The notes under the pieces are model-generated. The model saw only the letters and a list, made by a program, of their open reading frames with translations. It was not told the origin of the DNA and made no database searches. The position numbers and the translations under genes are program-made. A stretch of 64,000 bases of DNA from Paenibacillus sp. H1-7 (GTDB taxonomy: Bacteria > Bacillota > Bacilli > Paenibacillales > NBRC-103111). Shown in pieces: positions 34,191 through 42,829 of the stretch (within the stretch, counting starts at the first letter, position 1; every line of letters starts with the position of its first letter). Where the stretch lies: positions 5,023,501 through 5,087,500 of the forward strand of contig NZ_CP031168.1 in NCBI RefSeq assembly GCF_022354825.1. Direction: 5' to 3'.

Positions 34191-35030
34191 ATGCAGCAAT
34201 CAAACAAAACGCGGCTAGAAGAGCTGGCACAGTTCTTGAGAACGCGCCGCGCCCGTATCTCACCAGATCAAGCCGGTCTCCCAAGCGGAGGCCGACGGCG
34301 AACTCCGGGACTTAGACGCGGGGAAGTAGCGCAGCTCTCGGGAGTAAGTGTTGACTGGTATACTTGGCTGGAGCAAGCTCGAGATATCCAGGTATCGTCC
34401 CAAGTGCTGGAGAACATTGCCCGGGCTCTTCAGCTTGATTCGAATGAGCGCAAGCATTTATTTTTACTGGCTCTCCAGCAGCTGCCTGCCGATCTGACGC
34501 CAATCGAAGATACCGTCAATCCTACACTCCAGAGCTTCCTTGACCTTCAAGGAACGAGTCCTGCATATGTCACGGATCAGCGCTTAAATATTGTTGCTTG
34601 GAACAAGATGGCAAGCTTGATTTATGGGGATTATGATGCGATGTCGTCACGCGAACGGAACACGGTGTGGCGGACGTTCACTTCGCGATACGTGCGTGAA
34701 TTGCTTCAAGCAAACTGGGAAAAGCATGCCCGGCACCGTTTAGCTCATTTTCGCGCCAGCTACGGTAAATTCGCGGGTGATCCTTGGTGGATGGAACTCA
34801 TTGGGGATTTGAATCAGGTAAGCGAAGAATTTAGATCTTGGTGGCCGCAGCACGATGTTTTGAATGGGCCGGAAGGAAAGAAAATAAATCACCATCCGAC
34901 GGCTGGTTTATTAATTTTCGACCAGATTTCTTTTCTTGTATCGGATTCTCCCCATCTTACGGTCACGATCAATATACCGGCAGACGGCAGTGACATGGTC
35001 TCCAAGCTTAAGAAGCTCTTAGATGAATAA
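34191..35030 (+). CDS. Xre-family regulator with MmyB-like ligand domain
   Basis: 279 residues. The N-terminal HTH (about 15-80) contains GGRRRTPGLRRGEVAQLSGVSVDWYTWLEQARDIQVS. The C-terminal MmyB/PAS-like domain (about 105-270) contains AYVTDQRLNIVAWNKMASLIYGDY and the WW...HDV segment. In characterised relatives this domain binds hydrophobic ligands and the protein controls a neighbouring oxidoreductase or transporter. Here the neighbour is the divergent MFS exporter, 135 bases away. Confidence 0.92.
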   Translation: MQQSNKTRLEELAQFLRTRRARISPDQAGLPSGGRRRTPGLRRGEVAQLSGVSVDWYTWLEQARDIQVSSQVLENIARALQLDSNERKHLFLLALQQLPADLTPIEDTVNPTLQSFLDLQGTSPAYVTDQRLNIVAWNKMASLIYGDYDAMSSRERNTVWRTFTSRYVRELLQANWEKHARHRLAHFRASYGKFAGDPWWMELIGDLNQVSEEFRSWWPQHDVLNGPEGKKINHHPTAGLLIFDQISFLVSDSPHLTVTINIPADGSDMVSKLKKLLDE

Positions 35031-35058
35031 ATAGAAACACTGAAATTTTAATACGAAA

Positions 35059-35140
35059 AAGGCAGCCAAGGCCCTGTGCTGCACCTCCATTGTTAGTTGT
35101 ACCACAAATAGAGGTGCAGCACAGTTTCGCCGGCTGCCTT
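35059..35140. terminator. 82-base bidirectional hairpin terminator
   Basis: Outer arms AAGGCAGCC / GGCTGCCTT and perfect inner arms CTGTGCTGCACCTC (35074-35087) / GAGGTGCAGCACAG (35111-35124), separated by small asymmetric bulges. It lies between two convergent genes. Confidence 0.8.
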
Positions 35141-35160
35141 CGTTAATCTAACGATCTGAC

Positions 35161-35802
35161 CTACTCAACAGGTAGAATGGGCTGCTGTTTTTCCTTCAGT
35201 TCAAGATAAAAATGAGACAAGCTCGCTTGCATATAAGGAATAATCCATAAGAGCCCGATCCCGAGCGTTACGATCGACAAGAGCAGCCAACCGATAAATG
35301 AGAGATACAGGCAAAACAGCTTCCATTTGTAGCCGTCCATCATTTGTCGGCTCCTCGTGATGGCTTCATTCACCGTCAACTGTGGATCATCGATCAATAC
35401 TAAGGGAGCCAGCGCGTAGGAAAAGCTTTTGATGATGCCTGGAATAAGGAGCAGCAAGGTCCATAAGAACAAGTAGATTCCCATCAAAAGATAAAACAGT
35501 ATCGTCTTTACATATCGGCCATTAGAGAAATATTCAAAGATCATGCCGAGAGAAACCTCTTGTCCTCGGGCTGCCCTCAAGTATAAAGCATAGACTCCCA
35601 TCGTAACCGCGTTCACTATCAGTAAACTGTATAGCAGTGAGAGGATTGTACCCAGACCAGCAGAATCCTTGGGATCGATACGCTCAAACACATTCGGAAT
35701 CACCGCGGAGAGGATCAGAATGACGATGGTGTAGCCTACAAAGTTCATCCAGCGGCCTTGCAGGGTTTGGCGTGCTTTCTCACGCAATGCAGATAAAACC
35801 AA
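35161..35802 (-). CDS. DUF975 family membrane protein
   Basis: About 213 residues with five to six membrane segments. It starts MVLSALREKARQTLQGRWMNFVG, the usual DUF975 opening, and includes LIPGIIKSFSYALAPLVLIDDPQLTVNEAITRSRQMMDGYKWKLF, the conserved core. The TTG at 35800-35802 is preferred because GAAGG is 8 bases upstream; a GTG three codons earlier overlaps the ribosome site. Function unknown. Single gene converging on the Xre regulator. Confidence 0.87.
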   Translation of the reverse strand: MVLSALREKARQTLQGRWMNFVGYTIVILILSAVIPNVFERIDPKDSAGLGTILSLLYSLLIVNAVTMGVYALYLRAARGQEVSLGMIFEYFSNGRYVKTILFYLLMGIYLFLWTLLLLIPGIIKSFSYALAPLVLIDDPQLTVNEAITRSRQMMDGYKWKLFCLYLSFIGWLLLSIVTLGIGLLWIIPYMQASLSHFYLELKEKQQPILPVE

Positions 35803-36013
35803 AAATAACACCTTCTTTCCTTTTTTTCACTAGTAAGAATTGTAAATTCAGTGGCCATCCTTGTCAATCCAATACTACATTAAACTTCTTTAATTATTGA
35901 TTAATAAATTAGTATGCGCGTGTCCTGAAAATGTAGGATCAAAAAGGTTCCACATAATAGGCATTATATTAGGTTCATTGTTAGGTTATTCTTCCGTTTC
36001 TTCAATGAAAAAG

Positions 36014-36036
36014 CAGACGGCCGCAGCCGTCTGCTC
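36014..36036 (-). terminator. Terminator of the nucleoside-kinase-like gene
   Basis: GCAGACGGCTGCGGCCGTCTGC hairpin followed by TTTTTC on the minus strand. Confidence 0.8.
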
Positions 36037-36066
36037 GCTCAGCTATCCTGCCTGGCATAAACACTG

Positions 36067-36630
36067 CTACAGCCGTTCCAGGTTAGCTTCATATTTTATT
36101 TCCCCATTCCGTTCGTCCCACTTGCTCATGACGTATTGTTTAATTTGCTCTGCAACTTGTGCTGGCGGGGTTGATGTAGTATCCATTGTGGGCATAGGCG
36201 GGTTGTACGCCGTTGCTGCATTATGGATTAGCCATTGAGCAAATTCTTCATGCTGCTTAAGCATCTCATCCGTCCACGTGGCGTGATCTGCCCGGTTGCG
36301 CAAACGGGTATTTCTTGTTTCATCATCGCAATGTAAATTAATAAAACATACTTCACTGAATGAACTGTAGGTATCGCATTTTTCAGCGGCCCAAGGCATC
36401 AGCGTACCGCAAATGATCGTTCCTCTTCCGGATTTGGCGACAGCATTAGCAAAATGAAACAGTAAATTAAATCTATCCTGGTATTCTAGTTTGGAAGCCG
36501 TAGTTCCAAAATTATCGTTATCCGTGCTAAATACATCAAACTCCGGCAAAATGCTGCGCAATTCATGCATAACCGTAGTTTTTCCAACACCGCTTGCTCC
36601 GGTTACTATGAACAAAGGCATTTTCTTCAT
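36067..36630 (-). CDS. P-loop kinase-like protein
   Basis: 187-residue AAA/nucleoside-kinase fold with Walker A GASGVGKTT (11-19). A DNDNF segment near 38 may bind substrate, and a lid-type TRLRNRADHATWTDEMLKQHEEFA region is near 108-130. Resembles small cytosolic nucleotide or antibiotic kinases of Bacillota; no substrate is assignable. Single gene with its own terminator. It is unrelated in sequence to the P-loop gene at 14920 apart from the fold. Confidence 0.8.
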   Translation of the reverse strand: MKKMPLFIVTGASGVGKTTVMHELRSILPEFDVFSTDNDNFGTTASKLEYQDRFNLLFHFANAVAKSGRGTIICGTLMPWAAEKCDTYSSFSEVCFINLHCDDETRNTRLRNRADHATWTDEMLKQHEEFAQWLIHNAATAYNPPMPTMDTTSTPPAQVAEQIKQYVMSKWDERNGEIKYEANLERL

Positions 36631-36717
36631 CGTATCCCTCCCTATAATTGGCAGCCGTATAAATACATACTAAATCCTGACTGAGCTTACAGGAAGAGAA
36701 AGTTTGGTTTAATATGT

Positions 36718-37278
36718 TCAATGCCTATAAATAAAGCCGCCCACAAGCCCCGTTAGAACCATAAGAAGAATGGGGTTCATCTTCCATGTTCTCAATACAA
36801 ACAAAGAGCCTGCAAATATAGCCACTGCAATCCAGTCCACTTTGACAGGCACGCTTAGTTCCGTTGTCCCAAGAAAGGTTAGCAGCAATATGGTTGCAGC
36901 AGCGGAAATGATAAGCCCGAGGGAAGCCGACCTCAAACCGTTCAACGCCTCAAGTACATAGACAGATGTATTGAATGTTTGGAAAAAGCGATACAGCATA
37001 ATAGAGATGCCGACACCTGAAATCACGCAGCCGAAGGTTGCGGTTATTGCCCCGGGTATCCCCGCAATCTGTAAGCCTACAAACGTGGAGGTGTTCACCG
37101 CTAACGGACCAGGCGTCATTTGCGAAATGGTAATGATATCGGTAAAAACCCGCTGCGATACCCACGCGTATCTATCCACTACCAGCTCCTGGATGAACGG
37201 AATGATTGCATACCCTCCCCCGATACTGAACAACCCAATCTGAAAAAAGACCATGAACAGTTTCAGCAGTTCCTCCAT
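36718..37278 (-). CDS. Chromate transporter, short-chain subunit
   Basis: About 186 residues, one half of a split CHR transporter. It carries the GGGYAIIPFIQ motif after segment 1 and MTPGPLAVNTSTFVG before segment 2. The ATG 37276-37278 overlaps the partner's stop as TAATG; a longer frame upstream lies inside the partner gene. The paired half-size proteins are thought to form a chromate (or sulfate-competing oxyanion) exporter. A divergent LysR gene adjoins the pair. Confidence 0.9.
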   Translation of the reverse strand: MEELLKLFMVFFQIGLFSIGGGYAIIPFIQELVVDRYAWVSQRVFTDIITISQMTPGPLAVNTSTFVGLQIAGIPGAITATFGCVISGVGISIMLYRFFQTFNTSVYVLEALNGLRSASLGLIISAAATILLLTFLGTTELSVPVKVDWIAVAIFAGSLFVLRTWKMNPILLMVLTGLVGGFIYRH

Positions 37279-37844
37279 TAGATCTGCCGCCTTGCTCTTA
37301 ACCACACTCTCGCGATGCATACAAAGCAGCACAATGAGAGGATAATGGCCACATGGATTTCAAACATAAAGCTTGCCAAAAAAGCCGCCGGAATCATCAG
37401 AGTTAGAAGTAAACAACGTTCCTTGATGATCCTACTGCATATATCGACAACAAAATCTACGATGAGGGCTGCTACGCTTGCCTGCATCCCCCTCAAAACG
37501 GCAGAGATTAAAGGATTCGCCGCAAAAGCAGCGTAGAACGTGGAGATGCACGCCAGGATGACGAACGATGGAAAGATCGCAGCAATACAACTAACAGTCG
37601 CCCCCGTCCTCCCCGCTACCCGATACCCTGAGAGTGTTGACAGATTAATTGCGATTGCTCCAGGCGAAGACTGTGCAATTGAAGCCATATCGACGAGCTC
37701 ATCTTCGCTGAAAAGTTTTTTCCTTGATACAAAATACTTCCGAACCATCGGAACAACGACATATCCGCCGCCAAATGTAAATGTGCTGATAAACAAATTG
37801 ATACCAATAAGCCAGAAATATTGCTTGGTTCTTTGGCTTATCAT
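37278..37844 (-). CDS. Chromate transporter, short-chain subunit
   Basis: About 188 residues with five to six membrane segments. Motifs FTFGGGYVVVPMVRKYFV and SSPGAIAINLSTLSGYRVAGRTGA mark the CHR family. The ATG 37842-37844 has GGGAGG 7 bases upstream; nine codons further upstream are open but unsupported. First gene of the split chromate pair, transcribed away from the LysR gene across a 107-base spacer with a palindromic site. Confidence 0.9.
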   Translation of the reverse strand: MISQRTKQYFWLIGINLFISTFTFGGGYVVVPMVRKYFVSRKKLFSEDELVDMASIAQSSPGAIAINLSTLSGYRVAGRTGATVSCIAAIFPSFVILACISTFYAAFAANPLISAVLRGMQASVAALIVDFVVDICSRIIKERCLLLTLMIPAAFLASFMFEIHVAIILSLCCFVCIARVWLRARRQI

Positions 37845-37903
37845 CAGATCACCTCCCTGTTTGCTTATCATTATGGAGGCTGATACACTATTAGTAAAAT
37901 GAT

Positions 37904-37919
37904 ATTATTTTGCAATAAT
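37904..37919. promoter_or_regulatory. LysR-type operator between chr pair and lysR
   Basis: ATTATTTTGCAATAAT has perfect 6-base arms around TTGC and contains the T-N11-A pattern of LysR boxes. It lies in the divergent spacer. Confidence 0.5.
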
Positions 37920-37951
37920 GATTAGTTTTATTCATGAAAGGAGCAGCATCC

Positions 37952-38839
37952 ATGATGACGCTTCGGCATTTTGAAATATTTCGTGCAGTAGCTGAAACGG
38001 GGAATTTTACCAGGGCTGCGGAAAGATTATATATCACTCAATCCGCAGTTTCCCATGCAATACGAGAACTGGAAGAAAAGGCAGGGACAGCATTATTTGA
38101 CCGACTATCCAAAAGCGTTCAGCTTACAAAAAGCGGCCGTTTATTGCTCGAGGAAATTGTACCGATTTTATCCTCGTGCGAAGCTTTAGATGCACGTATC
38201 CACTGTTTGGAGCAGCGCGCCCCCCTACACATTGTTTCCAGTATAACCATTGCTGCGTTCTGGTTACCTGCAATATTGAATGCCTTTCAACAAGATTGGC
38301 CCGGAATCCCGGTCAATGTGGATGTGGTCAGTACAGCAAATGCCATTGAAATATTACGGAACGGCAAAGCGGATATCGCTTTGGTTGAAGGCGCGGCTCC
38401 CCAAGGACCTTTTATCTGCACCCCATTTGCCCACTATCCGTTATACATTGTGTGCGCTCCGGACTATCCCCTCGCTCGTAGGGAACTGACACTACAAGAG
38501 TTTTGCTCTGAAAAGCTATTACTGCGAGAGAAAGGGAGCGCGATCCGCGATACTTTGGACAGCGTGCTTTATTTGTCCGGACATACCGCACAGCCCGCAT
38601 GGACAAGCGTAAATTCCCTTGTCTTAATAGAGGCTGCCAAGGCTGGCTTCGGCATCACGATTTTACCGGATGTGCTTGTACATGAGCCGCTATCGCAAGG
38701 GAAATTAATATCATTGTCTGTTCAAGACCTCTCTCTGAAGAATGAATTGATTGCGGTACGCCATCGGGATAAATACCTGACAACACCTATGAAGACCCTG
38801 CTCAATCACATAGAATCTACGATGTCACCTGGTCATTAA
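37952..38839 (+). CDS. LysR family regulator (divergent from chromate transporter)
   Basis: 295 residues. The winged HTH is at about 3-60 (LRHFEIFRAVAETGNFTRAAERLYITQSAVSHAIRELEE), with the effector-binding domain after about 88. The start at 37952 is preferred because AAAGGAG lies 8 bases upstream. Divergent orientation suggests it controls the CHR pair. The domain resembles CysB/CbbR-type sensors of small metabolites, but no ligand can be read. Confidence 0.93.
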   Translation: MMTLRHFEIFRAVAETGNFTRAAERLYITQSAVSHAIRELEEKAGTALFDRLSKSVQLTKSGRLLLEEIVPILSSCEALDARIHCLEQRAPLHIVSSITIAAFWLPAILNAFQQDWPGIPVNVDVVSTANAIEILRNGKADIALVEGAAPQGPFICTPFAHYPLYIVCAPDYPLARRELTLQEFCSEKLLLREKGSAIRDTLDSVLYLSGHTAQPAWTSVNSLVLIEAAKAGFGITILPDVLVHEPLSQGKLISLSVQDLSLKNELIAVRHRDKYLTTPMKTLLNHIESTMSPGH

Positions 38840-38880
38840 CATTTTTGAGTGATCCGTATGATGAAGCTAAAGAGAGAGGC

Positions 38881-39402
38881 CTAGGATTGGGTATACGGAT
38901 GATCCTTAATCCATTCCGACACGATCAGATATACATTGTCTTTCATTAATGGGCTAAATGCGGGATCATTCATCATTTCATCCTGCTTTGGAATGGTGTC
39001 TAACAGCATGACTCCATTTGTTTCATATCCCCTCGGCAGCTCCCTTAGAACGCTCACCTTCGAGATATAGATATTTTTCACAAATGCAAGCTCGGAGTGT
39101 TCAAATATTAAATATTGTCCAATTCTTTCAATCGATTCGAGCTCTCCGCCCGCCTCCTCATACATCTCTCTGACAACGGCTTGTGTAACTGATTCCCCCT
39201 CATCCCTCATGCCGCCAGGCAATTCCCAGCCTCGGGTGCAATGTCTGACAAGCACCAGCTTCCCTTCAAAGAAGGCGAAAATCAGTACGCAATTAACTTC
39301 GTCGATAAGGCATTGCTTCGTTAGGATTATATTCTGATTAGGTAAAGCACCGGGAAACTCATAATTCACTTTGACCACCAGCTTACTTATTATTAAAGAC
39401 AC
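38881..39402 (-). CDS. Nudix hydrolase
   Basis: 173 residues with a complete Nudix box, GGMRDEGESVTQAVVREMYEEAGGEL (about 68-93), including the metal-binding REMYEE core. Such enzymes cleave nucleoside diphosphates linked to another moiety. The GTG start lies 3 bases after the pabB stop with a poor ribosome site, implying coupling to pabB. Downstream GTG codons could also serve. By position it might act on dihydroneopterin triphosphate or another folate-pathway pyrophosphate; this is speculative. Confidence 0.88.
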   Translation of the reverse strand: MSLIISKLVVKVNYEFPGALPNQNIILTKQCLIDEVNCVLIFAFFEGKLVLVRHCTRGWELPGGMRDEGESVTQAVVREMYEEAGGELESIERIGQYLIFEHSELAFVKNIYISKVSVLRELPRGYETNGVMLLDTIPKQDEMMNDPAFSPLMKDNVYLIVSEWIKDHPYTQS

Positions 39403-39405
39403 CCG

Positions 39406-40530
39406 CTACTTACGCTTGTGCTTGTCGCCTAACCCGGCATTCCGGTAGGTCAACACTTTGGATTTCGTTCGCATCTCCTCATACTCGTCGTCAGCGGTTG
39501 AATCCCAGATCACTCCCCCGCCTACTCCATACACAGCCAGTTGTGTTAGTGAATCAATAAGGACTGTGCGGATGGCTACGTTAAATGTGATGCCTTCCCC
39601 CGGTACGGCAAGCCCAATAGAGCCGCAGTAGATATGTCGGGGCTCCTTTTCCAAGGATGAGATGAGCTTCATAGTGGAAATTTTGGGGGCTCCGGTTATT
39701 GAACCGCACGGGAACATAGCTTGGAATACATCGAACAGGGTAACCCCGGGCTGCGTATTCGCTTCAACGGTCGATGTCATTTGATATAGAGTGGGATATT
39801 CCTCGATTTCAAATAGTCTGGGAACCTTAACCGTGCCTGTTTGGGCAATCCGATTCAAATCGTTCCGAAGCAGATCCACGATCATCACATTTTCTGCGCG
39901 GTTTTTCTCCGATTCGAACAAGGTTTGTTTGCTGCCCGTTATAGGAAGGGTGCCTTTCATCGGCTTCGTACGAATGAGATCTCCGTTCCAGTGAAAGAAA
40001 AGCTCCGGGGAAACAGAGAGAATCCGATGACGCCCCATATTTATGTATGCGGAATAATTCGTTCGGGCATCCCTCAAATCTTCGTAGTAGGCTAAGTCAT
40101 CACCAGTAAACGATGCCTTCAACCGCGTGGAGTAGTTGACTTGGTATGTCTCTCCTCTGGCAATCGCCGCATGTATGCTTTCAATGTTGTCGCTATACTC
40201 TGCACGATTTGTACCTGCTATCCATTCCGAAACAGAGTACTCCCCTCTCTCCCCTGTGTCGACTTCTTCTACTGGTTTCTCATAGACACCGAACCATACT
40301 AACGGAAACTCTTCATCAGGCTCACAAACGCTGAAATGGCTATCGAAAGCGGGGGCGCATTCATAGGAGACATAACCTGCTACATAATACTGATCCTGGA
40401 TAGCCTCCTGTACCTTTTCAAAAATCTCATCCACGTTTTCCAGTTTATGAGTTTGCCAAATCTGCAAGGGCTTCTCAAATGTTAATCTTTTCTGATTAAA
40501 ATCCATGATGACGGTTGGTTTATGTTTCAT
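39406..40530 (-). CDS. pabB: Aminodeoxychorismate synthase component I
   Basis: 374 residues from the ATG at 40528-40530. Makes 4-amino-4-deoxychorismate from chorismate for folate synthesis. The C-terminal chorismate-binding domain has MKGTLPITG, NVMIVDLLRNDLNRIA, PCGSITGAPK (PIKGT-like and GS.TGAPK motifs) and IYCGSIG. Another 56 codons are open upstream, but they coincide with a riboswitch and its terminator, so they are leader, not protein. No pabA or pabC is adjacent. Confidence 0.93.
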   Translation of the reverse strand: MKHKPTVIMDFNQKRLTFEKPLQIWQTHKLENVDEIFEKVQEAIQDQYYVAGYVSYECAPAFDSHFSVCEPDEEFPLVWFGVYEKPVEEVDTGERGEYSVSEWIAGTNRAEYSDNIESIHAAIARGETYQVNYSTRLKASFTGDDLAYYEDLRDARTNYSAYINMGRHRILSVSPELFFHWNGDLIRTKPMKGTLPITGSKQTLFESEKNRAENVMIVDLLRNDLNRIAQTGTVKVPRLFEIEEYPTLYQMTSTVEANTQPGVTLFDVFQAMFPCGSITGAPKISTMKLISSLEKEPRHIYCGSIGLAVPGEGITFNVAIRTVLIDSLTQLAVYGVGGGVIWDSTADDEYEEMRTKSKVLTYRNAGLGDKHKRK

Positions 40531-40585
40531 ATGCTCCACTTCTTTCTTCTCTGGTATTGCCGGTGCCCATCCGAGCAGCCCCCGT

Positions 40586-40629
40586 AATAAAATAAAAAGT
40601 ATTCGATCCTTAATTAGATCAAATACTTT
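40586..40629 (-). terminator. Terminator forming the ZTP riboswitch expression platform
   Basis: On the minus strand AGTATTTGATC...GATCGAATACT is followed by TTTTATTTTATT, directly after the aptamer and before pabB. Confidence 0.85.
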
Positions 40630-40702
40630 GCCCAGGCGTACGGCGATATATGAATATGTGTTCCCTTGTGGTTCACCACATTTACGCCAGTCACACATAT
40701 CG
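40628..40702 (-). ncRNA. ZTP (pfl) riboswitch upstream of pabB
   Basis: The minus strand matches the pfl consensus. P1 is formed by TATGTG and CACATA. The conserved GTGACTGGCG is followed by hairpin TGTGGTGAACCACA, then GGGAACACAT, a short linker, GCCG and the terminal CGCCTGGGC that makes the pseudoknot with GGCG. ZTP riboswitches sense ZMP/ZTP, which accumulates when 10-formyl-tetrahydrofolate is short. Here binding would prevent the adjacent terminator and allow pabB expression. A TATAAT (minus strand, at 40742-40747) lies 40 bases upstream as a likely -10. Confidence 0.92.
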
Positions 40703-40808
40703 AATACTTGATTTAGGTATTGCTTTCACTTTCCAATGCTTATTATAAGAAATATATCACAGTTTCTTGGTATAGGGTAACTTCCTTAAACTATATCTGG
40801 TTATATTC

Positions 40809-40983
40809 TTACCCTATATCAACATAAGGAACCCTTGCCGCGGCTGCTGCTCCACATTTATGTGACAAACGCTCCGCCCGTCTTGGCTGATCGCCGCCCA
40901 CTTTTCCGTACCAATAAATTGGTGTTGCGAACAACAGTATATCACAATCAAGCACGCGGTCAATAACAGCATTTCCGTATTGC
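40809..40983 (-). pseudogene. Fragment of a flavodoxin-like NAD(P)H-dependent oxidoreductase
   Basis: The minus strand reads QYGNAVIDRVLDCDILLFATPIYWYG, the core strand-loop of NAD(P)H:FMN/flavodoxin-fold reductases (VLxADxxxFATPIYW). It then degenerates into GKVGGDQPRRAERLSHK and stops. Both ends of the gene are missing. It sits between the AraC gene and the pabB leader. Confidence 0.6.
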
Positions 40984-40987
40984 CGTT

Positions 40988-41968
40988 TTATAACCTAATC
41001 TGATGCAGCAGCTCTTCGAGCCTGCTAATAATTTGCGGATCAAACACTTCTGTATCCGTCGGTTCCCTGCGGTTTTCGCCGGTTAGCTGGCTTTTTCTAT
41101 AATGGTACGGGGTCATCTTATATTTGATTTTAAACGTTCGATTGAACGATTTTACATTAGGAAACCCGACGGCAAGCGCTACATCCATCATGCTGGCCGA
41201 TTTGTCCGACATTAACAGCTCCACGGCTTTTTGGATACGAATTTGGTTCAAGCATTCGGAGAACGTAATACCCACCTTGCGTTTGAAAAAATGACTTAAA
41301 TAATAAACGTTCAGAAACTCCTCTTTGGCGAAATCCCTCAGGGAAATCGACTGTTTATAGCTTTCGTTCATGTACCTCAAAATCCGGTTCAGCCTTAGAA
41401 AGTCGGATTCCGACAACGCTTCGGCATTTTCATCTCGTTGGGTGTAGGGAAGCTCTCGCAGCAGCCGGCTGATCAATAGATGGATGTACGCCATCACTTC
41501 ATTATGATAGCCTGACTTCTGATAGAAAAGCTCTAGAACTATTTGAATGGTAAGCCGTTTTATGTCGGTAAGGACAGGATTCGGTTCTCCATTATCATAC
41601 AAGAAGGCAGGATCAAAATAAAGCTCGGTAAAATCATAGCCAAACGGCTTGCAAAAGGATAAATCGATCTGAACAATCAAAGCCGAGGTATTGACCCCTG
41701 CGTATTCCGAAGCGTGGATCTCATTGCAGTTCATAATGAGCATTTCGTTCTTGGATACATGGTACCGATGCTTCGTTGTTTTAATATGAATAGACCCTTC
41801 CAGAACCAGGAAGATTTCCAGTTCCTTGTGCCAATGGTAGCTGTAGCTTGATTTGCGATGTGTGACTAGGCGAATGGGCAAGCTTTGCTGAAGCGGTATG
41901 ACTTTATAAGTATATTCGATGATTCTCCCCTCCCTAATCCCCCAAAACAGGCTTCTAAAAAAGATCAC
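40988..41968 (-). CDS. AraC family regulator with cupin domain
   Basis: Up to 326 residues. The N-terminal cupin-like sensing domain contains SYHWHKELEIFLVLEGSIHI, and the double HTH of the AraC family occupies about 195-290 (ISLRDFAKEEFLNVYYLSHFFKRKVG, MMDVALAVGFPNVKSFNRTFKIKYKMTPYHYR). The only standard start, GTG at 41968, has a GGGGG touching it. A strong GGGAGGGG lies before ATC codons at about 41920-41923, so the true start is unclear. It closes the minus-strand cluster that starts at 46608. Confidence 0.88.
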   Translation of the reverse strand: MIFFRSLFWGIREGRIIEYTYKVIPLQQSLPIRLVTHRKSSYSYHWHKELEIFLVLEGSIHIKTTKHRYHVSKNEMLIMNCNEIHASEYAGVNTSALIVQIDLSFCKPFGYDFTELYFDPAFLYDNGEPNPVLTDIKRLTIQIVLELFYQKSGYHNEVMAYIHLLISRLLRELPYTQRDENAEALSESDFLRLNRILRYMNESYKQSISLRDFAKEEFLNVYYLSHFFKRKVGITFSECLNQIRIQKAVELLMSDKSASMMDVALAVGFPNVKSFNRTFKIKYKMTPYHYRKSQLTGENRREPTDTEVFDPQIISRLEELLHQIRL

Positions 41969-42034
41969 ACCCCCGGCAAAAGCAGCAAAAAGCAGCCGCT
42001 ACCGGTTGATGCCGATATGCGGCCGCTCCCTTCA

Positions 42035-42772
42035 TTACCATGGCCAGTCATTGCCTTTCCAATCCCGCATCGCCAGATGATCTTCTTCCACATCCCCAGT
42101 TTCATTGGAGATCCGTGGATTCAAGAAGTAGGACAAGGCTGAGGCAGCTACATCGTCCGGTTCCAGCTCAGCATTCATATTTTTCTGACCCGACATGTAT
42201 GTCTTCATCCATCCCGGGTGAAACAGCCGGAACGTGTAGCCCTGCAGTCTGAGTGAATTGAACAACAGCTTGACTCCCATGTTCAGGGCGGCTTTGGACA
42301 TGCAGTAGCCATACCATGCCTCTCGCTGACTTCGGCTAATGCTGCCCGCCTCGGACGAAACGATACACAGCCTCTTATGCTTGCCTGCTTCCATTAGCGG
42401 GAGAAATGTATTGGTTACCCTTAGCATGCCGATTGCATTGACATTATACATGCGCAGCATGTCATCATAGTCCTGGCTCTCCATAATGGTCCGGTTATTC
42501 AAGCGGCTGGAAACGCCTGCATTATGAATGATCATATCCAGGTGGGCGCTGTGAAGCTTCACTGTCTCCAGCGCTTGCTTAACGGAATCATCCGAAGCAA
42601 TATCTAACTTTACGATGTTGATGGTGTCCCCATACAGCGCTTTTAGCTCGGTAAGCTCCGGCCAATCGGAGAGATAGCTTCCAGCCCATACAAGCCAGCC
42701 CCGCTCAGCCAGCTGCTTGGCAATAGACAGTCCCAGCCCGCGATCGGCACCGGTCACTAGTGCGGTTTGCAT
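42035..42772 (-). CDS. Short-chain dehydrogenase/reductase
   Basis: 245 residues with the classical SDR nucleotide motif TGADRGLGLSIA (about 7-18) and NAG near 88. The catalytic set is Ser (VSSEAGS near 140) with YGYCMSK, Tyr and Lys four residues apart, near 157. Substrate unknown. Lies in a minus-strand run with ThuA, esterase and TauE genes, so a role in the same sugar or polyol pathway is possible. Confidence 0.9.
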   Translation of the reverse strand: MQTALVTGADRGLGLSIAKQLAERGWLVWAGSYLSDWPELTELKALYGDTINIVKLDIASDDSVKQALETVKLHSAHLDMIIHNAGVSSRLNNRTIMESQDYDDMLRMYNVNAIGMLRVTNTFLPLMEAGKHKRLCIVSSEAGSISRSQREAWYGYCMSKAALNMGVKLLFNSLRLQGYTFRLFHPGWMKTYMSGQKNMNAELEPDDVAASALSYFLNPRISNETGDVEEDHLAMRDWKGNDWPW

Positions 42773-42829
42773 AGCAATGGTCTCCTTTGTAATCAGGATT
42801 ATATTTTCTCATAGGGGATCCTGTAACTG

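Noticed and set aside
40531..40698. 56-residue N-terminal extension of PabB
   Set aside because: The bases form a ZTP riboswitch and terminator, and the ribosome site points to the ATG at 40530.
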